Shown: positions 1-9,257 of the stretch, in pieces
Numbering within the stretch: the first letter of the stretch is position 1
Layout of the letters: each line of letters opens with the position of its first letter
Origin: Paenibacillus vini
GTDB taxonomy: Bacteria; Bacillota; Bacilli; Paenibacillales; Paenibacillaceae
NCBI RefSeq assembly: GCF_018403325.1
Contig: NZ_BOSL01000018.1
Span: 39,760-103,759, forward strand
Direction of reading: 5' to 3'
Length of the DNA: 64,000 nt
Translations under genes and position numbers: made by a program
Notes under the pieces: generated by a model
What the model was told of the DNA's origin: nothing
Seen by the model: the letters and a program-made list of their open reading frames with translations, nothing else
Database searches by the model: none

Positions 1-2209
1 GATTCAGCGCCTCACCGGCATAATCAATAAACCCGTGAACGACCATTTGATAAAAAGGGATTTCCTCATCGCTCAAGCTGAACCGGCTGCTCGAAGCCGG
101 AACGTCAATGACATGCTTGGCATAAGGCCAGCTGTAGGCGCTCGCGTCTGCGAACATCAGATCCGGAAAAGAGTCGCTTAGCTTCCGAAGCTGGTCGCTT
201 ACGATTGACTTGGCATCTTCACGAAATACGACCCGCTGCACCCGATAATCCGAACTGAGAACAGCGCCGAGATCCCGAAGCGACAACGCCCCGATCCCGT
301 ATTTATCGTAACTTTTCGCAAACTCGTCGACATAGTACGGAAGCTTCGCCGGCGACAGGAGGTTGTAGGTCCCGTAATACGGATCCATCCGGTTCATATT
401 CCGGTCATACGGATACAGCTCCGCCACTTCCCGGGTTACGAAACGGGCCGCATCCGACGAAGGATTGAAATTCCCGTCATCTCGGTACACTCTTTGAAAA
501 GCAACATCCGGATAAAGTCCGCCTCCCTGCTCCTTAAGCCGGGCTGACAGCTCCTTCAGATCAGTCACGCTTCCTAACACCCGGTCCGCCTTCGCCTTAA
601 CCGGCGGCTTGTGATGGACGCCTTTGCCGAACCAGCCCAGATAACGCATCCGTACATTGGCGATACCGTCACCCTCCAGCTGCTGCGCCATTTCCCCGGC
701 TTCCTCAAAGCTGGTCATCGATATCACGGCATCATAAGGCACGCCGAGAGCAGATTTCTGCTTGTCGATACTTCCGAGCACATCCAAGTAGAAGGGAAGG
801 TTAGTTCCTTCCTCCAGCGGGTTCAGCTTGTTCTGCGCGACCAGTGATTCCCGGTAAACTTGCGCCATGCCGGAATAACTTGCGTCCCCTCCAGTCAGAA
901 ACCGGTAACGAACAGCCAAATCTCCTGAATAGATCTTGTCGCTCAGCAGTTGAATCTCCTGAATCTGATCTCCGGTGTATAACTCCAGCTCATCTTCACC
1001 GCGCACGGCAAAGCTGCTGAACACATAGTTGTACGAGTTTTGCTTGCCGCTGATATCCGCCGCGATGCTCGCAATCGCATCGCCTTCTTCGATTACCGCG
1101 AACCATGCCGTATCGCCGGCCTTCATGCCGTATACCGGCATGGTGGCCTTCCGGGCGACTTGCCCCCGGCTCCAGCTGTTGTCGTTCGGGTCATCCCCGT
1201 ACACCCGCTGCACGTACTGCTCTTCCTTGACCTTGCCGTTATTGAGCCGAATCAGGGCGCCGCTGCCGTCAGGCACCAGCATGTACCCCGTTTCCTTCGT
1301 TCCCGCCGCCCCGAAGAAACGGAGCAGATCGATACTGCGGATCCGGTGCTTCGCGCTTTCCGTAACCTGACCGACCGGTACCGACACGACCAGAGAGTCC
1401 CCGTCCAGCCGGTACTCCAACGGCACCGTGAAATTCGGCTTCTCAGCACCGCCGCCGGCCCCGTACCCGTTCGCCTCGTTATCCGCGGCCAGGTCTTCTT
1501 CCGTGTACCCGGCTTCTTGGAAGGCGGCCAGCATTTTTTTCAGAACGAGCGGTTTCTTCACTTGGTCGTCGAGCCGTTCCAGCAGCTCCGGATTGTCTTT
1601 CACCGGATAGTAACGGGTCTCCACGTACCTGGCGAGCGATTCCTCCAGCTTGCTCAGCACCTTTTCCTGAAGCCTTGTCTTGGTAATATATTTAGGCATG
1701 GCGTCAATCCCTAGTGAAACGTCGCCGAGCGTGTACGTCACCCGGATTCCGTTCCGTATTCCTGCCGCCGAGAAATTGTTGTTCGCCACACTCCACGGAT
1801 TGCTCCAATAAGTTTCAAGCGTACCGATTTCATCGCGGAAGGAGACCGCAAACTGGGAGGCCATCACTTCCTTTTCAAAAGGGGAGGCGATGGCGTCTTC
1901 CTCACGGTCCGAAGGATTGCTATGCCAAATTTCGCCGCTTTCCCGTTCCATGACGGACACCTCGGCCGTTTGTTCGTTGTAATACAATGACAATGCCTCG
2001 TTCTGCGCGACCAAAATCATTCCCGGAACGCCTGCGGAGTCATCCTGCAGCTTGCTCAGCTCTTTCCCGGGCTCGGGCGCCTCCGCCTTTGGCCGGTAAT
2101 CGGCAGGATTTACCGCCGGAGCGCCTTGGTTCCATAGCATAAATCCTCCGGCGACAGCGATAATGACGGCACAGGCGAATATTGTCAGGATCCCTTTTCG
2201 TTTGTTCAT
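1..2209 (-). CDS. DUF5696-type membrane-anchored protein, C-terminus cut by window edge
   Basis: Translating the minus strand from the ATG at 2209 gives an uninterrupted frame of about 736 codons that leaves the window at position 1, so the C-terminus is missing. Residues 7-27 form one hydrophobic segment (ILTIFACAVIIAVAGGFML) with no lipobox, which suggests an anchor with the bulk outside the cell. The sequence resembles proteins I know as DUF5696. A later region near residue 645 (SLRDLGAVLSSDY) looks like a strand-end acidic site of a TIM-barrel glycosidase, but this is only a resemblance. It is the last visible gene of the importer operon, 11 bases after the YIP1 gene, with a GGAGG-like site before the ATG. 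No function is established. A role in processing the glycan handled by the transporter is inference. Confidence 0.8.
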   Translation of the reverse strand, partial: MNKRKGILTIFACAVIIAVAGGFMLWNQGAPAVNPADYRPKAEAPEPGKELSKLQDDSAGVPGMILVAQNEALSLYYNEQTAEVSVMERESGEIWHSNPSDREEDAIASPFEKEVMASQFAVSFRDEIGTLETYWSNPWSVANNNFSAAGIRNGIRVTYTLGDVSLGIDAMPKYITKTRLQEKVLSKLEESLARYVETRYYPVKDNPELLERLDDQVKKPLVLKKMLAAFQEAGYTEEDLAADNEANGYGAGGGAEKPNFTVPLEYRLDGDSLVVSVPVGQVTESAKHRIRSIDLLRFFGAAGTKETGYMLVPDGSGALIRLNNGKVKEEQYVQRVYGDDPNDNSWSRGQVARKATMPVYGMKAGDTAWFAVIEEGDAIASIAADISGKQNSYNYVFSSFAVRGEDELELYTGDQIQEIQLLSDKIYSGDLAVRYRFLTGGDASYSGMAQVYRESLVAQNKLNPLEEGTNLPFYLDVLGSIDKQKSALGVPYDAVISMTSFEEAGEMAQQLEGDGIANVRMRYLGWFGKGVHHKPPVKAKADRVLGSVTDLKELSARLKEQGGGLYPDVAFQRVYRDDGNFNPSSDAARFVTREVAELYPYDRNMNRMDPYYGTYNLLSPAKLPYYVDEFAKSYDKYGIGALSLRDLGAVLSSDYRVQRVVFREDAKSIVSDQLRKLSDSFPDLMFADASAYSWPYAKHVIDVPASSSRFSLSDEEIPFYQMVVHGFIDYAGEALN

Positions 2210-2220
2210 GTGCCCGCCTC

Positions 2221-2841
2221 CTATACCCGAAAAATAAGCTCTCTATAAATATTGAGAAGAAAATCGTAAATTTGCTGCAGCATGCTGAAAATGAGCGTTC
2301 CCAGGAAGACGATGATGCCCATGACGATTACGGTTAATACACATGTCAGCACTGTCTTGGCGGGCGTAAATTGATGAACGGTCATGATGCCGACGAACAG
2401 GAGACCGAGAAACCAGAGGACGGCAACCGTATTCAGCAAGTAGTAAAAGGATGTTTCCTCCTGTACCATAAATCGGCTTACCAGCGTCATCGGCGGGTAA
2501 ATTAGAACCATCGGAACAAGCGCGTAAGAGGTCGCCATCACGATGTCCTTGAATCTTCCCTCGCCACCCATTAGCGTCGTGACCGACCAGTTGGCGATGC
2601 TCCAGAGCAGGAACGGGAACAGGACAAAAACGAGCTCGCTTATGCTGTTCAGCCGCCGAGGATCGTTGAAGTTCACCAGAAACCCGGCAAACTGCTTCTG
2701 CAAAATCATGGCGACCACAAGCAGAAACAGTATGATCATCGCCACGCGCAGCCTGCCCTTTTGTTCATATTTCATATCCCAAAACCCGTCGAACGGATGA
2801 ACGATGACATGGAGAGGAAATTTAAAATCATCCCGCTTCAT
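2221..2841 (-). CDS. YIP1 family integral membrane protein
   Basis: A 206-residue protein with about five hydrophobic helices (first near residues 30-50, last near the C-terminus), matching the Yip1-domain layout. The ATG at 2841 is preceded by AAAGGAGGGAGAG and is preferred to an in-frame ATG 51 bases upstream. It overlaps the last 14 bases of the NHL gene, which implies translational coupling. YIP1 proteins in Firmicutes often sit inside sugar ABC transporter operons, but their biochemical role is unknown. Here it lies between a secreted NHL protein and the DUF5696 protein, so it may help assemble or anchor these at the membrane (inference). Confidence 0.8.
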   Translation of the reverse strand: MKRDDFKFPLHVIVHPFDGFWDMKYEQKGRLRVAMIILFLLVVAMILQKQFAGFLVNFNDPRRLNSISELVFVLFPFLLWSIANWSVTTLMGGEGRFKDIVMATSYALVPMVLIYPPMTLVSRFMVQEETSFYYLLNTVAVLWFLGLLFVGIMTVHQFTPAKTVLTCVLTVIVMGIIVFLGTLIFSMLQQIYDFLLNIYRELIFRV

Positions 2842-4354
2842 GGCCACTCTCCCTCCTTTGCTTCCAGTGTCTCGCTGCTTTATATACGACAAAGGCGGCT
2901 GCGGCTGCCAATAGCAGTGTCAGTACCGTGCCGAAATGCTCCTTCATCACTTCTCTGCGGTATCTTTTGTAGGCAACGGAGTAGTTTTTCCGGTCCATGC
3001 CAAGCTTGAAGTAGGCAAGGGCTTCCTTATTCTCCTTGCGCATCAGCTTAGCTTTGCCGATCCCGGTGTAAGCGATGTCATAATTCGAATTCAGTTCAAG
3101 AACCCGGTTCCAATAGTCTTCCGCTTCGGTATCCTCGCCCTGGTAATGGAGCCGGACCGCCCGGTTCACATTGGACCCGAATTCCGTCGGTACGAACACG
3201 ACGATATTGCCTTTGCCCCGGTCAAGCACAAGCTGCCTTTCTCCAATATGCTCGACGGCAACCGGCGTTTTGAACATCCCGAGCTGATTGCCGAGCCCTC
3301 CGAAAATATATAGGAGATTTCCGGATTCGTCATAAGTGAACACCCGGCCTTGCGTGGAGTCGAGCGCGCTGTACATGCCGTCACCCAACACTTTGATGTC
3401 GACGAATTTGGAAGGCCCGGTCGTTCTCCGGTAATAAATATCGCCCGAAACATCGTAATAGCCATACCGCTTCAATACGTCCTCGCCGGACGGATTCAGC
3501 CGTTTGATCGGCTCCTTGGACCCAACATCGATATTGGTCGCGTATACGAAGCCTTTATGATCGATATCCTGGTTGGAGAATTCCGTCGGTACGAACAAAG
3601 CCATCTGCGCCCGCTGCGCTTTGGTGGAGACGAGCCGCCAAAAATAATCGACATAATTCCGCTTGACCTTGATCGTCCCCACGTAGCCGATGAACGTTCC
3701 TTTTTCGTCAAATTGCATGATGCCTTCATAGACACCGTTAGCTACGACAAACACCCGCTTCGCCTCGTCGACCGTCACCTTGAGCGGCTGAAACTGAAAG
3801 CCCGCCGGAAGAACATCCGACTGCGGATTTTGAATGATCCGAACAAGCTCTCCTCCCGGGCTTAAAATAACAATCCGCTTGTTGCCCGTATCCGCCACAT
3901 AAATTTGTTCTTCGTGATCCGTAAAAATGCCGGAAGGATTAGAGAACCCATCCTCTGTACCTTCATTATTAAAAGAAGAAATGACCTTAACCTCCGTCCC
4001 GTCTTCACGGAACTGCACGATCCGCTGATTGCCGGTATCCAGCACATACACCGTGCCGGATTTAGAGATATGCATATCGGCCGGTTCCAGAAAATCGCCG
4101 ACCCCGAGCTCCCTGCCTGTAATGTATCGTTCGGGCAGGTAGGCCGCAGGCATCGGTGTCGCTTCCTCCCAGAAGTTATAATTGTAGCTCTCGTAAGGAG
4201 CCTGGGCGGATGACCCGATGATCGGGACCGCCGGTGTACTGGCGGTTGCGGTGGACTCGGGTGCGGCAGAAGCCCGTGAAGAAGCACCCGGCATCACGGA
4301 AGTCAGTATCAGGGAGATCGCTGCGGCGCAAATAATCCATTTTTTTGCTGTCAT
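2828..4354 (-). CDS. Secreted NHL-repeat beta-propeller protein with TPR-like segment and C-terminal membrane anchor
   Basis: The protein has 508 residues. An N-terminal signal peptide (residues 1-31, ending ASA) is followed by repeated NHL units such as VLDTGNQRIVQF and VADTGNKRIVIL between about residues 80 and 390. A TPR-like helical segment (about 395-465, with EAEDYWNRVLELNSNYDIAY) comes next, and then a transmembrane helix near 480-500 with a basic tail. The propeller would therefore be displayed outside the cell on a C-terminal anchor. The ATG at 4354 has GGGAGGGG upstream, and the gene starts 13 bases after the permease stop. NHL propellers bind proteins, RNA or sugars, so the ligand cannot be read from the sequence. 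Membership in an importer operon suggests glycan sensing or scaffolding. Confidence 0.8.
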   Translation of the reverse strand: MTAKKWIICAAAISLILTSVMPGASSRASAAPESTATASTPAVPIIGSSAQAPYESYNYNFWEEATPMPAAYLPERYITGRELGVGDFLEPADMHISKSGTVYVLDTGNQRIVQFREDGTEVKVISSFNNEGTEDGFSNPSGIFTDHEEQIYVADTGNKRIVILSPGGELVRIIQNPQSDVLPAGFQFQPLKVTVDEAKRVFVVANGVYEGIMQFDEKGTFIGYVGTIKVKRNYVDYFWRLVSTKAQRAQMALFVPTEFSNQDIDHKGFVYATNIDVGSKEPIKRLNPSGEDVLKRYGYYDVSGDIYYRRTTGPSKFVDIKVLGDGMYSALDSTQGRVFTYDESGNLLYIFGGLGNQLGMFKTPVAVEHIGERQLVLDRGKGNIVVFVPTEFGSNVNRAVRLHYQGEDTEAEDYWNRVLELNSNYDIAYTGIGKAKLMRKENKEALAYFKLGMDRKNYSVAYKRYRREVMKEHFGTVLTLLLAAAAAFVVYKAARHWKQRRESGHEAG

Positions 4355-4367
4355 GAACTCCCCTCCC

Positions 4368-5288
4368 TTAATCCTTCATGCCCGACGTAGCCATCGTTTC
4401 GATGATCCGGCTTTGCGCGAACACGAACAGGGTGATTGGAACGCTCATCAGGATGAGTGCCACCGCCGCACCCGCTCCGGCTCGGGCGATCCCGCCCAGA
4501 ATAATCTGGTTGGCAGCGTAATGAAGCGATTTGAGCTGCTCGCTGTAAATGAATCCGTTTCCGTCGCTTCCCCACAGCATCTGGAACAACAGAATAATCA
4601 GGGTCAGCCACGCCGGTTTGACGTTTGGCATGACCACCGACCAAAATATGCGGTATTCGCTGGCACCGTCGATTTTGGCCGCCTCCAGCAGCGCATCCGG
4701 AATTTGCTCCATGAACTGCTTCATTAAATACAAGCCGAGCGAGAAGGCAAATGCCGGAACGATGACCGCCCAATACGTATCGATCATGCCGAGCCACGAT
4801 AGGATCATGTAGTTTGGCGTCTGTGTTACGACCGGAGTAAACATAAGCGACAGCACTACGATCGTGAACAGAATCGATTTGCCGGGAAATTTATGCTTGG
4901 CCAGCGGATAGGCCGCAGCCGATGCAAGAATGACATGGCCGAGAATTCCGGCGCCGGTAATGAATACTGTATTGAAGATATAGCGGGAAAACGGGACCCA
5001 GGACTGACCCAGCAGGTTCATCAGGTCGAGAAAGTTGTTCCATGTCGGGTTGCGGACAAACAGCGTCGGAGGAAACAGAAAGATTTCATCGAGCGGCTTG
5101 AATGCGTTATTGATCGCATAAACGAGCGGGAGCGCCATGAATGCGCCGAACACCGAGAGCAGCAGGAACAGAAAGAAAGTTCCGGCAAATGAACGGTTGA
5201 CCCGCTTCTTCCCCAGCCGCAATTTGAACTTGAGCGGAAACGGACGGCTCAGCGCTCTTGTGCCGGTCATTTTCGTTTCTACCTTCAC
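4368..5288 (-). CDS. Carbohydrate ABC transporter permease (MalG/AraQ type)
   Basis: A 306-residue inner-membrane permease of the CUT1 family with six predicted helices. The EAA loop, which contacts the ATPase, is visible around residue 205 (LLEAAKIDGASEYRIFWSVVMPNVKPA). The first possible start is a GTG at 5288, immediately behind the TAA of the preceding permease. An in-frame ATG six codons later is also possible. It is paired with the MalF-type permease just upstream. No ATPase gene is present in the operon, which is common for CUT1 importers that share a MsmK/UgpC-type ATPase encoded elsewhere. Confidence 0.92.
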   Translation of the reverse strand: MKVETKMTGTRALSRPFPLKFKLRLGKKRVNRSFAGTFFLFLLLSVFGAFMALPLVYAINNAFKPLDEIFLFPPTLFVRNPTWNNFLDLMNLLGQSWVPFSRYIFNTVFITGAGILGHVILASAAAYPLAKHKFPGKSILFTIVVLSLMFTPVVTQTPNYMILSWLGMIDTYWAVIVPAFAFSLGLYLMKQFMEQIPDALLEAAKIDGASEYRIFWSVVMPNVKPAWLTLIILLFQMLWGSDGNGFIYSEQLKSLHYAANQIILGGIARAGAGAAVALILMSVPITLFVFAQSRIIETMATSGMKD

Positions 5289-5290
5289 GT

Positions 5291-6199
5291 TTACTCACCC
5301 ACCTTTTGCAGAAGTTTTTGGACGATCAGGTTCGTTCCGACCATAATAATGAACAGCACGGTCGCGATCGCGGACGCAAAGCCCATTTCAAACCGGGTCG
5401 TCCCGTAGTCGATCAGGTGAGTAACAATCGTCTCGGCAGCGTAGTTGACGCTCGGGAAGCCGGCCAGCGCGATTGAAACATCGGCGACGGCAAACGAGGT
5501 CGTGAGCTGAATCACAGCGCCGAACATCAGCTGCGGCCGCATGGATGGGAGCGTAATATGCCACAGCTCCTGCCAGCGGTTGCGAATGCCGTCAACTGCG
5601 CCTGCCTCATACAGCGTTTTGTCTACCGTTTGCAGCCCGGCGATGAATGCGAGGAACCCGGTTCCCAAGCTGAGCCACAACTGGACGAGAATAATGATCG
5701 GCAAGATGTAGGCTTCCGTTTTGAGCCATTGAATCGGCTCCAGGATGAAGCCCAGCTTGATCAAAAGCCCGTTGGCGATCCCGTAACGGTCTCCCGAGAA
5801 GATCATCAGCCAAATAAAATAGACGTTGCCCGAAATGGACGGAGCGTAAAAAACCAGTGTCAGAAACGCCCTCAGCTTCGGACTAAGCTCGTTGATAATC
5901 CAGGCGAACACGAAGCAGGCCAGGTAACTGACGGGCCCTGTGATCGCCGCGAACAGAAGCGTGTTCTTCATCGCGGTTAGGAAGATGTCGTCTTCCAGAA
6001 ACAGACGGGTGTAATTTTGCCATCCTACAAAACGCGGAAACTCCAACATGTTGAAATAAGTAAAGCTCAGAATAATGGATATAAGAACCGGAAGCACCGT
6101 AAACAGCATGAACAAAATCATGTAAGGCGCCAGCAGAATGTAGGAATGCTTGCTGGCTTTGATCTCGTGCCACTTCATGGCCCACCAGGTATTGTGCAT
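5291..6199 (-). CDS. Carbohydrate ABC transporter permease (MalF/UgpA type)
   Basis: A 302-residue permease with a short cytoplasmic N-terminus (about 18 residues) followed by six membrane helices. The EAA motif is visible near residue 197 (LYEAGAVDGIRNRWQELWHITLPSMRPQ). The ATG at 6199 follows a GGGGGGAAGC site and lies 12 bases after the large binding-protein gene. It should form the membrane channel as a heterodimer with the permease encoded directly downstream. The substrate cannot be read from the permease. The CBM-like domains of the adjacent binding protein suggest an oligo- or polysaccharide. Confidence 0.92.
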   Translation of the reverse strand: MHNTWWAMKWHEIKASKHSYILLAPYMILFMLFTVLPVLISIILSFTYFNMLEFPRFVGWQNYTRLFLEDDIFLTAMKNTLLFAAITGPVSYLACFVFAWIINELSPKLRAFLTLVFYAPSISGNVYFIWLMIFSGDRYGIANGLLIKLGFILEPIQWLKTEAYILPIIILVQLWLSLGTGFLAFIAGLQTVDKTLYEAGAVDGIRNRWQELWHITLPSMRPQLMFGAVIQLTTSFAVADVSIALAGFPSVNYAAETIVTHLIDYGTTRFEMGFASAIATVLFIIMVGTNLIVQKLLQKVGE

Positions 6200-6211
6200 C
6201 TTGCTTCCCCC

Positions 6212-9157
6212 CTACTTCTGCGGCTGGCCGAATTCTTCTTGCTTGTTGCGGATTTCGTCGTGGATATACTGGACGGAATCCATGATCGCTTCCCGGGGCT
6301 CGACCCCGCTGATCACCGACCTGTAAAACGCGTTAAACAGATTTCTTCCCGTGGAGTACCCGCCGGGTACTTCCGGAATGCCTTCTACCCATTTGAACTG
6401 CTCTTCCAGGTTCTTGTAATCCTCCACGGGCCAAGGCAGTTGTTCGAGCGCTTTGATGTTGGCGGTCGGATAACGGGCGGCCGCTCCCATCAGCCCTTCC
6501 ATCTCCCGGCCGAAGCTCGTTTGCGTCTCGTCACTCGTCCACCATTTCAGAAATTCCCAAGCGGCTTCTTTATCCTTGGCGTTCTCCAGCATTAACACCC
6601 CGCTACCTCCCGAAGGGACCGTGCGGTCCACGCTGCCGTCTTCTTGTGCCGTTCCCGGTACCGGAGCGAAGCCCCATAACCCGCGAATTTCCGGAGCGAA
6701 GACGGACAACTGGTTATAGGTGGTGTAGTCCGCGATTCCGATCGGCATCTGCCCGGTACGGAACCGATTCGGGAAATCGTATTCCCGCTCCAGCTTGTAA
6801 TCGGTGTAATATTCAGTCCATTGCTTGAAAGCTTCTATCCCTGTTTTGGAATCGAGATCCGATTCCGTGTCGTTATTCCTATAGAACTGCCCGCCGTTTT
6901 GCATCAGCAAGGTGGCATACATGGAATTAGGCGGTAATGTCGTCCACTGGTTCGGCGCCTGAGCTACGACCGGCAGACCGAAGGCCATATGGTTTTTGTT
7001 CAACACGGCCAGCAGGTTCGCGACATCGTCCCAGGTTTCCGGTACTTCGAGTCCAAGCTCGGCCAGCACATCCTTGCGGTAAAACAACATGTTGAACGTC
7101 TGCGTTTCCGGCAGCGCATATACCCCGCCGCGATATTCATAAGGTACGATCGCGCTTTCCCGGAAGCGGGCGGCCACTTCGTCGTAACCGCTTAGCTGCG
7201 TCAGGTCGGCTGCCGCGTTCCGCATCGCGAAATTGACGGGCAGGTCATTGCCGATTTGCATCGCGACGTCAGGCCCTTGACCGGCCAGCGTCGCCGGCAG
7301 AATCGTTCCCATATTGACCAGCTTCAAATTGACATTAATCCCAGTCTCCGGCGTGAACGTTTCATCAATCATCGCTTTAATCGCATTCGCCTGGTCCCGG
7401 CCGCTGCCGATCCATACCGTTACCGACCTTTGATCTTTCTTGGCCGACACGTTGCCGATTTGGTTGTAATCAATGAAGAACGATGCGCCGAAGGTTGATA
7501 ATTCATGGACGATTTTGTCCCCTGCGCTCATTCCGCCGCCCGGCAGTTTCTTTCCCGGCGACGCAATGTAAATTTCGTCGATTTCCAGCGGCTGCTCCCT
7601 TGCTTGCTGCAACCAGGTGCCTAAGCCCCCGGTATTTGTTTTGTAAGCCGCCAGTCTCCGCGGTATCGTATCCGGGTCCTTCACCATCTCATCCAATTGC
7701 ACCGCCATCGTATTTAGCAAGGCTTCCTGATCGCTCGACTGTCCGGACAACTCCACCAGCCTGTCGGCAATCGCGCGCAGCCGTTCGCTTTCCGCCTGAA
7801 ACAGCTCCAGCAGTTCGGGAATTCGCTGTTCTACGCGATAATCGCGGAATTCGTCCGGTTTGGTGCCGGTAATCATCAATATTTTGCGGTACATCGCATT
7901 CAGATTAAGCAAGCTGTCTTCGACCTGCTGGATCAAAGGAGCAAATTCTCCCAAGCTCACTTCCATACGCAGCACGTGCTTGCCCTCTTCCAGCTTGAAC
8001 AAATACGGATCGTCCCCGCCCATGACATCGATGCGGTAGCCGCTCTTATAACGAAACGGCGCCCGGTTCATCTCCTCGAACGGTACTTGTCCGTCTATGG
8101 TCAGCTTTCGTGTCGAGTAAATCCCGCGCACGAAATTTTGTTGGGTGCGGAATCCGATGTGGTACAGCCCCGTTTCAGGAACGTCGATCTCCCACTCGAT
8201 CCATTGCCCGGGCAACCGCCAGTTATAGCCGCCGATCGTATTAATCCGGACCTTTGACGAATTGTAAGGGCTTACACTCGGGCTTGAACGTTCGCTTAAC
8301 GGATACAGGGTCGGAGAGGATTTCGCCGTCGCGGCTTCCCCCTGAACGATCACCAGCTGTCCTTCGGTTTCTTTTAATCCTTCCGCTTGGTACTGCTGCA
8401 ACACCTGTTCATACGGGAGTGCCTCCGCATATCTGAACAGCTTTAAGCTGCGAATAACCATCGGCTCCCGGGATGCGGACAGCGTCAACGTATGCTCTCC
8501 CTTTTCTAAATAAAACTGCAGCGGCTCCGTAATAAAACCGTCGGAATCCTCCAGAAGAACTTCCCGCCAACCCGGCCGTTCTGCCTGTTTCGGTCTGAGA
8601 TCGTTGCCCTGATTATCCTGTTCGATCTCCGCCTTCTCGTTGTCCCAGATCCGGTCAAATTGCAGGTAACCCGCTTCTTCAAACGGGATGCCGCCGTCGA
8701 TTTTCAGCTGCCGTTCGATGGAGGAGCTTTTGCCTTCGACCGGATAGTAAAGCAGGGACAAATTATAGAGGCCTCCCTCAGGGATGTTCACCTTCCATTC
8801 AAGTTCGCCCTGTTCCCCGGTATATACCGAAATCCCCTTGTTTCCTTCGTAGTCCTGGAGCTTCTTGACTTCCGCTCCATCCTCGCGGGAATAGTCCGCA
8901 GCTTCGATGACTATTTCATAATCGGGACGAGACTTACCTTCGAACCCGGCTAAATACTCACCATACGAAGGTTCGGCCGTACTCCCCTTCACCCCGGCGG
9001 CCAGCTTGACCACAGGGAGCTCTGATCCCATTTCCCTGTTACCCTTTGAGGCGGACCCGCCGCCAAAACTGCCGGAGAACCATAAGATCAGCACCACGGC
9101 GGCAACAGCGATGAGCATCCAGCCCCATCTTGTTCTCCATTTCCGTATCCCAGTCAA
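6212..9157 (-). CDS. Very large ABC solute-binding protein fused to two galactose-binding-like domains
   Basis: The predicted protein is 981 residues, about twice the usual size of a sugar-binding protein. In order it has a short basic N-terminus, one hydrophobic segment (about 11-30) without a lipobox Cys, two beta-sandwich regions that look like CBM6/35-type carbohydrate-binding domains (about 80-243 and 268-405, each with a pattern like EWKVNIPEGGLYNLSLLY), a helical linker (405-530), and a family 1 extracellular solute-binding domain (about 575-980). I chose the TTG at 9157 because GAGGAGG lies seven bases before it. The ATG at 9211 falls inside a hairpin and lacks a ribosome site. An ATG at 9163 is out of frame. 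It lies 12 bases before the permease genes. Confidence 0.85.
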   Translation of the reverse strand: MTGIRKWRTRWGWMLIAVAAVVLILWFSGSFGGGSASKGNREMGSELPVVKLAAGVKGSTAEPSYGEYLAGFEGKSRPDYEIVIEAADYSREDGAEVKKLQDYEGNKGISVYTGEQGELEWKVNIPEGGLYNLSLLYYPVEGKSSSIERQLKIDGGIPFEEAGYLQFDRIWDNEKAEIEQDNQGNDLRPKQAERPGWREVLLEDSDGFITEPLQFYLEKGEHTLTLSASREPMVIRSLKLFRYAEALPYEQVLQQYQAEGLKETEGQLVIVQGEAATAKSSPTLYPLSERSSPSVSPYNSSKVRINTIGGYNWRLPGQWIEWEIDVPETGLYHIGFRTQQNFVRGIYSTRKLTIDGQVPFEEMNRAPFRYKSGYRIDVMGGDDPYLFKLEEGKHVLRMEVSLGEFAPLIQQVEDSLLNLNAMYRKILMITGTKPDEFRDYRVEQRIPELLELFQAESERLRAIADRLVELSGQSSDQEALLNTMAVQLDEMVKDPDTIPRRLAAYKTNTGGLGTWLQQAREQPLEIDEIYIASPGKKLPGGGMSAGDKIVHELSTFGASFFIDYNQIGNVSAKKDQRSVTVWIGSGRDQANAIKAMIDETFTPETGINVNLKLVNMGTILPATLAGQGPDVAMQIGNDLPVNFAMRNAAADLTQLSGYDEVAARFRESAIVPYEYRGGVYALPETQTFNMLFYRKDVLAELGLEVPETWDDVANLLAVLNKNHMAFGLPVVAQAPNQWTTLPPNSMYATLLMQNGGQFYRNNDTESDLDSKTGIEAFKQWTEYYTDYKLEREYDFPNRFRTGQMPIGIADYTTYNQLSVFAPEIRGLWGFAPVPGTAQEDGSVDRTVPSGGSGVLMLENAKDKEAAWEFLKWWTSDETQTSFGREMEGLMGAAARYPTANIKALEQLPWPVEDYKNLEEQFKWVEGIPEVPGGYSTGRNLFNAFYRSVISGVEPREAIMDSVQYIHDEIRNKQEEFGQPQK

Positions 9158-9188
9158 TGTCCATCCTCCTCGCACAACCCGTGTGAAC

Positions 9189-9225
9189 AAGAAGGGGACG
9201 CGATTAATCATTACGTCCCCTTCTT
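9189..9225 (-). terminator. Intercistronic hairpin between the two binding-protein genes
   Basis: A perfect 12-bp stem (AAGAAGGGGACG with CGTCCCCTTCTT, loop 9201-9213) is followed on the minus strand by only a short T-rich run. It may be a leaky terminator or a 3' stabiliser that makes the first binding-protein cistron more abundant than the permeases, a known arrangement in sugar ABC operons. It also contains the in-frame ATG at 9211 of the downstream gene, which argues against that start. Confidence 0.6.
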
Positions 9226-9257
9226 GCCTGTCTATTCAGCTAGCCGACGCGAACCGT

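Noticed and set aside
1040-1714. 224-codon plus-strand frame opposite the DUF5696 gene
   Set aside because: The minus-strand frame is open from 2209 to position 1 with a signal anchor and ribosome site; the plus-strand frame has neither.
9211-9211. ATG at 9211 as the start of the large binding protein
   Set aside because: It lies in the loop of a 12-bp hairpin without a Shine-Dalgarno sequence, whereas the TTG at 9157 is ideally spaced from GAGGAGG.
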